Shown here in pieces: positions 16,705 to 24,073 of a stretch of DNA of 47,809 nucleotides; positions within the stretch are counted from its first letter, which is position 1, and each line of letters opens with the position of its first letter. Position numbers and translations under genes: made by a program. This stretch comes from Anaeroplasmataceae bacterium (GTDB lineage Bacteria; Bacillota_I; Bacilli_A; Acholeplasmatales; Anaeroplasmataceae): positions 1-47,809 of the forward strand of contig JAIEEQ010000076.1 of assembly GCA_029067355.1 (NCBI GenBank), read 5' to 3'. The notes below the pieces were generated by a model. The model did not search any database and was not told the origin of the DNA. It was given only the letters and a program-made list of their open reading frames with translations.

Positions 16705-18252
16705 TTATGAGATGTTTACTTGTTCAAGTCCATCTGGTGTAAGCTCATAAGCTTCGTCAGCAATCTCTTCAATGAGCTTTCGATCATGAGTTACACATAT
16801 AATCGCGCCTTTAAATTCCTTTAGGATTGAACGAATTACAGGGTTAGATAGAGGAGATAAGTTTCTTGTTGGCTCGTCTAATAACAGGACTGTTCTTTCC
16901 GTTAAAATCATTTTTGCTAAGAGAAGCTTAGCCTTTTGTCCACCTGAAAGATCTTTAATCTTAGCTTGCATTTCATGGTTTTGAAAATTCATAGCGCCCA
17001 ATGTAGACATGATTTTTGATTTTATGATATTATCATATCCTAATTCCTCTTGAAGGTAAGCGACAGTAGATAGTTCTATATTCAGTTCATCTTCATAGCA
17101 TTGTGGCATATATCCTAACTTGATTTCTGTCTTTTCTTTTATTTTAGCATATATATGCTTTAAAAGAGTTGTTTTTCCGCACCCATTTTTTCCAATAATG
17201 CATATATGCTTTGGACCAACAATCTTTAAATTGATTTTTTCTGCTAGAATCTGATTATTCATACCTAGTGTGAAATCTTGAAGATGAATTATGGTTTTTC
17301 CATTTGGAAAAATGATAGAAGGAGTAAAAAAGATATGAATTGCCTCTTCAGGCTGAGCATAATCAATGATGGGAATATGCTCTAGCTTTTTTTCCATGGC
17401 TTTGATGTTTTTCATTTTCTTTGCAAGAATTCTGCCCCAGGTTGGATCTCGAACGGCTCTGTCTAAATCATTTTCAACAAGGAGATGCAGATGCATTAAA
17501 TTTTGTTTTTTTTCTTCCTTTTCCTTTCTTGTACGATAGGCATCTCTATTTTGCTGTTCAAGTTGTCTTGCTCTTAATTGAATGTAGGAAGAATAGTCCA
17601 TTTTTATTAGAGTAAATTTCATCTCTGTTTTTCTTTTTATCTGCTCTAGATGAAGAATGATAGTAGCAGTATTAGAAAGAAGTGTTTCATCATGACTGAC
17701 ATATATGATAGGTGTAGAAATGCTTAAAATACATTCCTCAAAAAGTTTTAGTGTTTCTAAATCTATATCATTTGTAGGCTCATCTAGTAAAATAAGCTCT
17801 GGCTGATAGAAAAGAATTTTAATGAATTGTAGTTTTAGCTTTTCTCCTCCAGATAGGGTATTTATTTTTCTATTTTCGTCTAATATATTTAAATCCAAAT
17901 TAAATTTTTTACAAAGTGTCTCAATTTCATAAATTTGATTATATATCTCGTATTGTGGAGTTTCCTCTGGCTGTCTAGTTATTAAATAGTCCATGGCTCC
18001 AAAGGAATACCATTCAAAAGAAAAAGTCTGCTCTAAATAACCAATACTATCCTTAGATATATCAGTATTTCCACTAAAATAGCAGTAGTCCTTGATTAAA
18101 TTTTTATCATAAATGAATTTGATAAGTGTGGATTTACCATTGCCTTCTTCGCCAATAATTGCTAACTTATCCTGCTGTGATAAAGTGAATGTTAAGTGCT
18201 CTACTATCTTTCTACCACTTTTTAAGGATAAAGTAATATCATTAAATTTCAT
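16705..18252 (-). CDS. ABC-F family ATPase (possible ribosome-protection protein)
   Basis: 515-residue protein with two ABC ATPase domains and no membrane segment, i.e. an ABC-F translation factor acting on the ribosome. Walker A motifs GEEGNGKST (~35-43) and GKNGCGKTT; signatures LSGGEKLKL and LSGGQKAKL; Walker B LILLDEPTN and VLLLDEPTR. A charged linker rich in Lys, Glu and Arg (~residues 215-300) connects the domains, as in antibiotic-resistance ABC-F proteins (Vga/Lsa/Msr type). Start ATG 18252 with GAGGTG 8 bases upstream; that ribosome site is covered by a predicted hairpin next to a leader peptide gene. An inducible leader favours a role in resistance to ribosome-targeting antibiotics over housekeeping, but the drug class cannot be told. 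Confidence 0.82.
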   Translation of the reverse strand: MKFNDITLSLKSGRKIVEHLTFTLSQQDKLAIIGEEGNGKSTLIKFIYDKNLIKDYCYFSGNTDISKDSIGYLEQTFSFEWYSFGAMDYLITRQPEETPQYEIYNQIYEIETLCKKFNLDLNILDENRKINTLSGGEKLKLQFIKILFYQPELILLDEPTNDIDLETLKLFEECILSISTPIIYVSHDETLLSNTATIILHLEQIKRKTEMKFTLIKMDYSSYIQLRARQLEQQNRDAYRTRKEKEEKKQNLMHLHLLVENDLDRAVRDPTWGRILAKKMKNIKAMEKKLEHIPIIDYAQPEEAIHIFFTPSIIFPNGKTIIHLQDFTLGMNNQILAEKINLKIVGPKHICIIGKNGCGKTTLLKHIYAKIKEKTEIKLGYMPQCYEDELNIELSTVAYLQEELGYDNIIKSKIMSTLGAMNFQNHEMQAKIKDLSGGQKAKLLLAKMILTERTVLLLDEPTRNLSPLSNPVIRSILKEFKGAIICVTHDRKLIEEIADEAYELTPDGLEQVNIS

Positions 18253-18260
18253 TTTTATAA

Positions 18261-18280
18261 CACCTCATTTCTATGAGACA
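18261..18280 (-). promoter_or_regulatory. Hairpin hiding the ABC-F ribosome site (translational attenuator)
   Basis: In the transcript, UGUCUCAU-AGAA-AUGAGGUG forms an 8-bp stem (three G-U pairs) whose 3' arm contains the whole GAGGUG Shine-Dalgarno of the ABC-F gene. The stem begins directly after the stop codon of the leader peptide. Confidence 0.5.
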
Positions 18281-18343
18281 CTATGAAAATAAAATTGGAA
18301 TTGAATATATTATAGGCTTTAAATGCGCATTGTAAATCAGCAC
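18281..18343 (-). CDS. 20-residue leader peptide upstream of the ABC-F gene
   Basis: Small open frame inside the 5' leader of the ABC-F transcript: GTG start at 18343 with AAGGA five bases upstream, reading VLIYNAHLKPIIYSIPILFS, TAG stop at 18281-18283. It has a ribosome site of its own and ends just before the hairpin that covers the downstream ribosome site. Leader peptides of this kind control several resistance genes (erm, ABC-F genes) by ribosome stalling when the drug is present. That mechanism is inferred here from layout only. Confidence 0.5.
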   Translation of the reverse strand: MLIYNAHLKPIIYSIPILFS

Positions 18344-18361
18344 CCCTTTCCTTGTAAACGT

Positions 18362-18390
18362 ATTATAGCACAAACAAACTTTACATTCAA
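18362..18390 (-). promoter_or_regulatory. Promoter of the ABC-F gene
   Basis: On the minus strand TTGAAT, 17-bp spacer, TATAAT, with a TGC extension before the -10. It gives a leader of about 100 bases before the ABC-F start. The 369-base gap 18253-18621 holds this promoter, the leader peptide, the palindromes at 18372-18398 and 18563-18587, and otherwise AT-rich sequence without recognisable features. Confidence 0.7.
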
Positions 18391-18398
18391 GTTTGTTT
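18372..18398. repeat. Perfect 10-bp inverted repeat over the ABC-F -35 box (candidate operator)
   Basis: AAACAAACTT-N7-AAGTTTGTTT, perfect in both arms, covers the -35 element and part of the spacer of the minus-strand promoter. Size and position fit an operator for a dimeric repressor; which regulator binds is unknown. Confidence 0.6.
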
Positions 18399-18562
18399 AA
18401 AATAGAATTAAATAGTCATATTTTTAGAAGAACGCATAAAAAATTAAATTTTTCATGTACATACAAATCTTCATAAATTTTTCTTATTTTCCCTACATTT
18501 TGATAAAAAAGAAGAAAAACACTTAAAAAGAAAGAAAATGTCAAGTTTTTTTCTAAAATATG

Positions 18563-18587
18563 AGGTTAACATCGTGGAGTTTAACCT
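18563..18587. repeat. Inverted repeat upstream of the XRE regulator (candidate operator)
   Basis: AGGTTAA-N11-TTAACCT, 35 bases before the start of the XRE gene. It may be the autoregulatory site of that protein. Confidence 0.4.
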
Positions 18588-18621
18588 AAAGTTATAAGAT
18601 AATTAGTATGGGTGATAAAAA

Positions 18622-18879
18622 TTGAGCATTATTAATTATACAGAAGAAGAATTTAGACATAAACAGGTTTTAGGAAAAAGGATAGTAGAATTAAGGAGAG
18701 AAAAGAATTTAACTCAAGAGGAATTAGCAGATAAAATAAAAATTGCACCAAGGTCTTTAAGCGACATAGAAACTGGAAAGTGTTCACCTAATGCAATTAT
18801 TATTTATAGAATAGCAAAGGTATTAAGTATTACCTTGACTGAATTTTATTCTTTTAATGAAAAGATTTCTCAAAAGTAG
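18622..18879 (+). CDS. Small XRE-family HTH regulator
   Basis: 85-residue protein that is essentially one Cro/CI-type helix-turn-helix domain: GKRIVELRREKNLTQEELADKIKIAPRSLSDIETGKCSPNAIIIYRIAKVL (residues ~19-69). TTG start at 18622, supported by GGTGAT at 18611-18616. It has no sensor domain. It is divergent from the ABC-F gene across a 369-base gap that contains two palindromes, so it may regulate itself or the ABC-F gene. Its tail (FYSFNEKISQK) is short. Target genes cannot be deduced. Confidence 0.8.
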   Translation: MSIINYTEEEFRHKQVLGKRIVELRREKNLTQEELADKIKIAPRSLSDIETGKCSPNAIIIYRIAKVLSITLTEFYSFNEKISQK

Positions 18880-18892
18880 AATATTGAATTTT

Positions 18893-18917
18893 AAAGCATA
18901 GTCTTTCTATGCTTTTT
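18893..18917 (+). terminator. Terminator after the XRE gene
   Basis: AAAGCATAG-TCTTT-CTATGCTTT hairpin followed by a T-rich stretch; it lies between converging genes. Confidence 0.7.
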
Positions 18918-18922
18918 ATATT

Positions 18923-20815
18923 TTATCCCAGATAAAGAAGGATAGAATCACCTTCTTTTATTTTTTCTCCTGCATCAGGAGATTGATATATAACCTGATC
19001 TCCTTCTCCATAAAAGATATATTTGTAAAAAGAGGAGGATTTAATTTCTTTTTTTGTTTTTCCAATGTAATTTTCTACCTTATAGGTTGGCGTATCTAAA
19101 AACCATCTTAAATTTTTTTCGATTTGATTTTCGTAATCACGTTCTATTCCTAAATAATTTAAGGATTGTTCTATAATTTCTCCTACAAGAGGGGCTGCAA
19201 CTGTACCACCATATTGTACACAATTTTTTGGATGATCTATGGCTAAATATACTGCAATTCTAGGATTGTTCATAGGAGCTAACCCTAAAAAGGACAGAAT
19301 ATATTCTCCACTTATATATCCACCAATAGAGGAGATTTTTTGTGCTGTACCTGTTTTGCCTCCTACTCTGTATCCTTCTATGAAAGCATTTCTACCTGTC
19401 CCTAAGGCACATACATTTTCTAAAGCGTATCGCATAAGACTAGAAGTCTTTTCACTGATTACCTGCCGCTTTACTTTTTTTTGATTGGTATATAATATTT
19501 CATCAGTATAATTATGAATTTCTTTTAGAAGGTAAGGCTCTAGAAGATTGCCTCCATTGGTAGCAGTGATAGCAGCCATAACAAGCTGAATGGGGGTGTA
19601 GGCACTGGTTTGTCCAAAGCTTTGAGTGGCAAGCTCCACAGGTCCACAATTCTTTTGACTCATAACGATTCCTTTTGATTCTCCTGCGATATCTATTCCT
19701 GTTTTTTCTGTAAAGCCATAAAGGTTTAGATATTTATAGAAGTTTTCAACTCCAATTCTGCGACCTAACTCCATGAATCCTGGATTACAGGAGTTTTGGA
19801 TAACCTCTAAAAAGGTCTGAGAGCCATGACCTCCAGCCTTCCAGCATCGGATTTTTCTATCAGCCACAGTTGTGCTTCCTCCACAATAGAAGAAGTCATT
19901 CATATCAAATAAACCAAGCTCTAGTGCAACGCTATACGTAAATACCTTAAAGGTAGAGCCTAATTCAAAGGAATAAAAAATAGGAAGAATTCGATTATAA
20001 ATGCTAGGATCATAATCCTGATAATGACTTGGTTCAAAGAAGGGATAGGAGGTCATCGCTAAAACCTCACCTGTCTGTGTATCAACAATAAGTCCCATTA
20101 CCTGATCAGGATCATATTGCTCAATTGCATTATGAATTACACCATCAAGAATCAACTGAAGATTCATATCAATTGTCAAATACAGATTCATTCCAGGAGT
20201 TGATGCCTTATAAATGGAGGTTGTATCATGCATAAGATTTCCTTTGGCATCAGTATAAATAGATAATGCTCCTGTTTGACTAGTCAAATAGTCGTTATAT
20301 TGATATTCTATTCCAGATAACCCTTGCATATCAATGCCACAGAAGCCTAGCACCTGTCCTAGTGTTGAACCATATGGATAGTATCTTTGAGAGTCAGCAG
20401 TTAAATATATTCCTGGTAATCCCAAGGAGTTAATTTTCTTTGCTTGCTCATCTGTAATTCGTCTTCCCTCAGGCTTAATAATTTCTAAGCTATTATTCTT
20501 ATTTAAATGAGAAAGAATATCGCTAGTCTTGCAATTCAAGATTTCGGCAAGTGTTTTAGCAGTACTCTCTTTGTCCTTTACTTGTCTATTGATGGAGGCA
20601 ACGGTATAGGCTAATTTGTTTCCTACGATAACTGTGCCATTGCGATCATAAATTAGTCCTCGACTGCTTTGAACAGGAATATCTCTTTTCCATAGTTCAT
20701 TGGCTAAAATATTAATTTTATTGGAATCAATAAAGGTAATAAAGCCTAATTTGATAACTAAAGCTGAGAACAGAAGAATAAAAAAAATCATAATCATAAA
20801 AATTCTTTTTTTCAA
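18923..20815 (-). CDS. Class B penicillin-binding protein with C-terminal PASTA domain (PBP2B/SpoVD-like)
   Basis: Peptidoglycan transpeptidase of about 630 residues. An N-terminal membrane anchor (~5-27) is followed by a dimerisation domain (SSRGLIYDRNG around residue 50) and the transpeptidase domain with STFK (active Ser ~287), SCN (~342) and KTGTAQK (~487). The C terminus is one PASTA repeat (VENYIGKTKKEIK to the end), as in SpoVD and division PBPs. TTG 20815 is preferred because AGGTGA lies five bases upstream; a GTG at 20824 falls inside that ribosome site. Division PBP (FtsI/PBP2B) and sporulation PBP (SpoVD) cannot be separated without a tree. It is not next to ftsW here, which lies at 32.5 kb. 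Confidence 0.9.
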   Translation of the reverse strand: MKKRIFMIMIFFILLFSALVIKLGFITFIDSNKINILANELWKRDIPVQSSRGLIYDRNGTVIVGNKLAYTVASINRQVKDKESTAKTLAEILNCKTSDILSHLNKNNSLEIIKPEGRRITDEQAKKINSLGLPGIYLTADSQRYYPYGSTLGQVLGFCGIDMQGLSGIEYQYNDYLTSQTGALSIYTDAKGNLMHDTTSIYKASTPGMNLYLTIDMNLQLILDGVIHNAIEQYDPDQVMGLIVDTQTGEVLAMTSYPFFEPSHYQDYDPSIYNRILPIFYSFELGSTFKVFTYSVALELGLFDMNDFFYCGGSTTVADRKIRCWKAGGHGSQTFLEVIQNSCNPGFMELGRRIGVENFYKYLNLYGFTEKTGIDIAGESKGIVMSQKNCGPVELATQSFGQTSAYTPIQLVMAAITATNGGNLLEPYLLKEIHNYTDEILYTNQKKVKRQVISEKTSSLMRYALENVCALGTGRNAFIEGYRVGGKTGTAQKISSIGGYISGEYILSFLGLAPMNNPRIAVYLAIDHPKNCVQYGGTVAAPLVGEIIEQSLNYLGIERDYENQIEKNLRWFLDTPTYKVENYIGKTKKEIKSSSFYKYIFYGEGDQVIYQSPDAGEKIKEGDSILLYLG

Positions 20816-20956
20816 GAAAATCACCTAATATAAAATATGGTATTGCTTAAATTTTCATAACAGGATAAAGAAAAAAGAGCCTTCAAAATGAAAAAATATT
20901 TTATATTTATGAACTATAATTTCATTTAAAAAGGATAGAAATGAAAAGAAATCTAT

Positions 20957-20984
20957 AAAAAAGGGTCTAGGCAGTTCCTAGACC
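20957..20984 (-). terminator. Terminator of ispG
   Basis: On the minus strand GGTCTAGG-AACTG-CCTAGACC followed by T-run; the left arm contains the ispG stop codon. Confidence 0.8.
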
Positions 20985-22033
20985 TCATCAGCTGTAAATA
21001 AATCAATTTCTTGTTTTAATTCCTCTAAAATATTTTCCTCTTTTATTTTTCTTATTATTACTCCCTTTTTGAAAAGAATTGCCTCATGGTTTCCTCCAGC
21101 AACACCTAAATCAGCTTCCTTAGCCTCTCCAGGACCATTCACTGCACAGCCCATAACAGCCACATGAATTTTTTTATTTATTGTGCTAAGGTACTCTTCA
21201 ATTTCTTTAGCGATTGGTATCATATCATAAGCTGTTCTACCACAGGTAGGACAAGAGGTAAGTGTAGGTATATTTTCTAAATAGTGTAATTCCTTTAATA
21301 TTTCTTTTGCTGCAATAACCTCTTTTTTTGGGTCGTCTGTAAGAGAAACACGAATTGTGTTCCCAATTCCTAAATCTAGTATCTTAGATAATCCGATGCT
21401 GGATTTAATTAACCCTTTAAAGGAAGTTCCTGCTTCAGTTATGCCAATATGTAGTGGGTATGGGAAAACCTCACTTGCAAGCTGATAGGACTGTAAGGTT
21501 AAATCAATAGAAGAGCACTTTAAGGATAAACAGATATTATGAAAGTCAAGCTCCTCTAAGATGGAAATATGACGTTTTGCAGCCTCTATCATATGCTCTG
21601 GAGTTGGTTTAGCAATATCCTTTGGAAGAGAACCACCATTGACTCCAATACGTATTGGAATGTTTTTTTCTTTACATAGCTTTACAATTTCTATAATCTT
21701 TTCTTTATTGGAAATGTTGCCTGGATTTAATCTGATCTTATCAACTCCCTGATGAATTGCTGTAATAGCTAGCTCAGGATCAAAGTGTATATCAGCTACT
21801 AGAGGAATATGAATTTGCTCCTTAATTTTTGCTATACTTAAGGCATCTTGCTCATCTAATATAGCAACACGAATGATTTCACAGCCAAGTTTCTCTAATT
21901 CTAGGATTTGTGCAACTGTTTCCTTGACGTTTTTCGTTTTTGTATTACACATACTTTGTATATAGATATGATTATTGCCACCAAATTTTAGATTTTTCAC
22001 CATAAATTGGTTTGTTTTTGTACGATTCAGCAT
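20978..22033 (-). CDS. ispG: 4-hydroxy-3-methylbut-2-enyl diphosphate synthase (IspG/GcpE)
   Basis: [4Fe-4S] enzyme of the MEP isoprenoid pathway that converts MEcPP to HMBPP, cytoplasmic. The N-terminal TIM-barrel part has IQSMCNTKTKNV and PLVADIHFDPELA; the C-terminal part has the cluster cysteines in TSCPTCGRTAYDM and VMGCAVNGPGEAKEADLGVAGG. 351 residues, typical for the short bacterial type. ATG 22033 is taken as start, with AAAGGTGAT just upstream, in place of the GTG inside that ribosome site. No other MEP gene is nearby. Its presence means that isoprenoids are made by the MEP route. Confidence 0.96.
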   Translation of the reverse strand: MLNRTKTNQFMVKNLKFGGNNHIYIQSMCNTKTKNVKETVAQILELEKLGCEIIRVAILDEQDALSIAKIKEQIHIPLVADIHFDPELAITAIHQGVDKIRLNPGNISNKEKIIEIVKLCKEKNIPIRIGVNGGSLPKDIAKPTPEHMIEAAKRHISILEELDFHNICLSLKCSSIDLTLQSYQLASEVFPYPLHIGITEAGTSFKGLIKSSIGLSKILDLGIGNTIRVSLTDDPKKEVIAAKEILKELHYLENIPTLTSCPTCGRTAYDMIPIAKEIEEYLSTINKKIHVAVMGCAVNGPGEAKEADLGVAGGNHEAILFKKGVIIRKIKEENILEELKQEIDLFTADEV

Positions 22034-22049
22034 TTTTATCACCTTTTAT

Positions 22050-22055
22050 ATTATA
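22050..22055 (-). promoter_or_regulatory. Possible -10 of ispG
   Basis: On the minus strand TGA-TATAAT, seven bases before the ribosome site; no clear -35. Confidence 0.3.
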
Positions 22056-22082
22056 TCAAAGGTAAGAAAAGAAAAAAAGTAG

Positions 22083-22111
22083 TTGCATAAAATAATTTTA
22101 TTTGGTATAAT
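22083..22111 (+). promoter_or_regulatory. Promoter of rpmG
   Basis: TTGCAT (22083-22088), 17 bp, TATAAT (22106-22111) with TGG extension. Confidence 0.7.
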
Positions 22112-22150
22112 TCTAAAGGAAGTAATCTTTAAGTCTGGAGGGAAAGAAGA

Positions 22151-22300
22151 ATGCGTGATTTAGTAAAACTCGTTTGTTCTGAATGTAAGAACGAAAATTA
22201 CTATACAGACAAAAATAAGAAGACAACTCCTGAAAGAATGGAGATTAAAAAATATTGTCCTTTTTGCCGTAAGCATACAACACATAAGGAAAAGAAATAA
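22151..22300 (+). CDS. rpmG: 50S ribosomal protein L33 (zinc-ribbon type)
   Basis: 49-residue ribosomal protein of the large subunit, starting [18 protein letters not shown] and ending HTTHKEKK. Two CxxC pairs (CSEC, CPFC) form the zinc ribbon of the C+ form of L33, which is usually the copy used when zinc is sufficient. Ribosome site GGAGGG before ATG 22151. A strong promoter precedes it and a terminator follows directly at the stop codon, so it can be a single-gene unit. Too short to be noticed by length filters, but the sequence is unmistakable. Confidence 0.95.
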   Translation: MRDLVKLVCSECKNENYYTDKNKKTTPERMEIKKYCPFCRKHTTHKEKK

Positions 22301-22319
22301 GCTTTTAGAAGCTTTTTTT
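22299..22319 (+). terminator. Terminator of rpmG
   Basis: AAGCTT-TTAG-AAGCTT hairpin followed by T-run, 10 bases before the next start codon. Confidence 0.65.
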
Positions 22320-22328
22320 CTTTATATA

Positions 22329-22931
22329 ATGATAGAAACAATTGTTACAGGAGAATTTCAAACCAATACTTACATCATATCAAATCAGGGTAAATGCGTT
22401 ATTGTAGACCCAGGTCTGGATTTTGCATATGCGGCAGCAAAATTGAAAGAAAAGTATAAGGTTGAAGCAATCCTTTTAACTCATGGACACATTGACCATA
22501 TTGATGGAATAAGATACTTTGATGTTCCAATTTATATTCATGAAGCAGAACTTGCATTTTTGGAAGATGCAAGTCTTTCCTTGTATCAGATGTTTGGAAG
22601 TAAAATGCCATTCCAAAAAGAAAATTTACAAGTCATACCTATCCAAGATGGAATGGAACTAAGGCTCATAGGATACACCTTTAAGGTTACACATACTCCA
22701 GGTCATACAAGAGGTAGTGTTATTTATAGCTACAATAATAAAATTTTAAGTGGAGATACTCTTTTTCACATGAGTATGGGAAGGACGGATTTTCCAACAG
22801 GAGATTCCTTGAAAATGAGATACAGTTTAAAAAGAATTCTTGAAGATTTCAAGGGAGATTATGATGTGTATCCAGGTCATGATTCTAAAACGACTCTTGG
22901 GCTTGAAAGAAGATATAATCCTTATTTATAA
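22329..22931 (+). CDS. MBL-fold metallo-hydrolase (glyoxalase II-like)
   Basis: 200-residue metallo-beta-lactamase-fold hydrolase. Metal ligands are visible: THGHIDHIDG (HxHxDH, about residues 54-59), HTPGHTRGS, SGDTLF and the last His in YPGHDS. The N-terminal GEFQTNTYIISNQGKCVIVDPG is typical of the YcbL/GloB-like subgroup, which hydrolyses thioesters such as S-lactoylglutathione analogues; the actual substrate is not known. There is no recognisable ribosome site before ATG 22329, since the rpmG terminator and a T-rich stretch lie directly upstream. Expression may depend on read-through from rpmG or on a leaderless transcript. Own terminator downstream. Confidence 0.85.
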   Translation: MIETIVTGEFQTNTYIISNQGKCVIVDPGLDFAYAAAKLKEKYKVEAILLTHGHIDHIDGIRYFDVPIYIHEAELAFLEDASLSLYQMFGSKMPFQKENLQVIPIQDGMELRLIGYTFKVTHTPGHTRGSVIYSYNNKILSGDTLFHMSMGRTDFPTGDSLKMRYSLKRILEDFKGDYDVYPGHDSKTTLGLERRYNPYL

Positions 22932-22961
22932 AGCTTAAGTTAAATATACTTAAGCTTTTTT
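22931..22961 (+). terminator. Terminator after MBL hydrolase gene
   Basis: AAGCTTAAGT / ACTTAAGCTT perfect 10-bp stem followed by six T. Confidence 0.8.
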
Positions 22962-23033
22962 GCAACTATGAATTGCGTGTATCTTTTGTTCATATATGAT
23001 ATACTGATTCTGTAAGGAAAGGAGAGATATAAA

Positions 23034-23252
23034 ATGATTGATTTTAATCTTGTCGGAAAAAAACTTACAAAATATCGTAAAGAGTTTGGACTTACACAGG
23101 ACGAAGTTGCAGAGCATCTATATGTTACTAGGCAATTGGTGTCAAAATGGGAAAAGGGGATTGGAGTTCCCTCAATAGATTGTCTTTTAGAGCTTTGTAG
23201 GCTTTATCAAACTAGCTTTGAAGATATCTTATGCCTAGATGAGTCAAATTAA
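23034..23252 (+). CDS. Small XRE-family HTH regulator
   Basis: 72-residue protein consisting of one Cro/CI-type HTH domain (GKKLTKYRKEFGLTQDEVAEHLYVTRQLVSKWEKGIGVPSIDCLLELCRLY). ATG 23034 with GGAGAG upstream and an extended -10 (TGA-TATACT ending at 23005). The 104 bases to the following gene contain an inverted repeat (23303-23321) but no terminator, so both are probably one unit. In related Firmicutes such HTH domains are often fused to a C-terminal part with short helical repeats; here that part seems to be a separate gene. Confidence 0.85.
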   Translation: MIDFNLVGKKLTKYRKEFGLTQDEVAEHLYVTRQLVSKWEKGIGVPSIDCLLELCRLYQTSFEDILCLDESN

Positions 23253-23302
23253 GTCTTAAGAACAATGCTAGCTAAACTCTCTTAGGATTTACAAGTCCAT
23301 CT

Positions 23303-23321
23303 ATGTGAAGTAGAATCACAT
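23303..23321. repeat. Inverted repeat between the XRE gene and its partner (candidate operator)
   Basis: ATGTGA-N7-TCACAT, 36 bases before the start of the helical-repeat protein gene. Confidence 0.4.
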
Positions 23322-23356
23322 GATATGAAATGAATTAAAGTAAAGGAGATTTTAAA

Positions 23357-23908
23357 ATGATTTATAAAAAAGTAGAGAAGGAAAATTGTATTGAGTTAGA
23401 GGAAATATCTTTTGAAGAAGCGGTAAAGCTTGCTTGGTCAAATGAGTTACATTTTGATTCAGAAATAGAAAGTATGAATTTTTACAAGGAAGTTCTTAAA
23501 AAGAGTCCAAAATCCAAACACGAGGAAAGAAAAAAAGATTCTGAAATTTATGAAATGCTCCCTTATCTTGCGGATGAGGATCTTCATGAAATCGTATCTT
23601 CTATAATTGATGAAGAAGATGGAAGTCTATATAAGACGATAGATATAAATGAACTATTGCCTTATCTAAGTGAAAAGGATGTAGATTTATTATTGATGAA
23701 GTCAGTTTCTGAGAATGATTTAAACCTTCCTTTTACAGAACTATTAACTTTTGCTTCTTCTAAAAGTTTATCAGGCTTAGTAGATGAATATGTGAAAGGA
23801 AACCTTCAGAATATAAATATGAATGAAATGTATCCTTATTTAGATAGTCAGGATATAAAAAGAGTCTTCCAATACTACTTATCTAAGAAGAAGGGGAGGG
23901 GAATATAA
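23357..23908 (+). CDS. Acidic helical-repeat protein of unknown function
   Basis: 183-residue soluble, acidic protein without signal peptide or membrane segment. Residues 1-60 form a charged helical part. Then four related segments follow at about 30-residue spacing: MLPYLADEDL (67), LLPYLSEKDV (100), LLTFASSKSL (129) and MYPYLDSQDI (158), each followed by an amphipathic helix. This resembles the small repeats found in C-terminal parts of some Firmicute HTH and membrane-stress proteins (PF/LS-x-x-x-L-D-x-L pattern). The neighbouring XRE gene supports a regulatory partnership. Ribosome site AAAGGAG. The family is not known to me; function unknown. Confidence 0.65.
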   Translation: MIYKKVEKENCIELEEISFEEAVKLAWSNELHFDSEIESMNFYKEVLKKSPKSKHEERKKDSEIYEMLPYLADEDLHEIVSSIIDEEDGSLYKTIDINELLPYLSEKDVDLLLMKSVSENDLNLPFTELLTFASSKSLSGLVDEYVKGNLQNINMNEMYPYLDSQDIKRVFQYYLSKKKGRGI

Positions 23909-23929
23909 GTTATAGGATTACTCATTTTT

Positions 23930-23959
23930 GAAGAGGATAACTATCCTCTTCTATTTTTT
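23930..23959 (+). terminator. Terminator before the heat-shock operon
   Basis: GAAGAGGATA / TATCCTCTTC perfect 10-bp stem followed by T-run. Confidence 0.85.
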
Positions 23960-23986
23960 TGGAAAAAAATAACAAAAATATATTTT

Positions 23987-24013
23987 TTAGCACTTTTTAA
24001 TTGACAGTGCCAA
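23987..24013 (+). promoter_or_regulatory. CIRCE-like operator 1 (HrcA site)
   Basis: TTAGCACTT-N9-CAGTGCCAA: 15 of 18 arm positions match the CIRCE consensus TTAGCACTC-N9-GAGTGCTAA, with the exact 9-base spacer. Its right arm overlaps the -35 box. Confidence 0.8.
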
Positions 24014-24029
24014 ACGAATGAGATATAAT
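24001..24029 (+). promoter_or_regulatory. Promoter of hrcA-grpE-dnaK-dnaJ
   Basis: Perfect TTGACA and TATAAT with a 17-bp spacer; embedded between two CIRCE-like sites. Confidence 0.85.
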
Positions 24030-24032
24030 AAT

Positions 24033-24059
24033 GTTGCACTAGGGAAAGAAGAGTGCAAA
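24033..24059 (+). promoter_or_regulatory. CIRCE-like operator 2 (HrcA site)
   Basis: GTTGCACTA-N9-GAGTGCAAA: 14 of 18 arm positions match CIRCE, core GCACT/AGTGC intact. Located between the -10 and the hrcA start. Confidence 0.75.
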
Positions 24060-24073
24060 ATTGAGGTGAAGAA

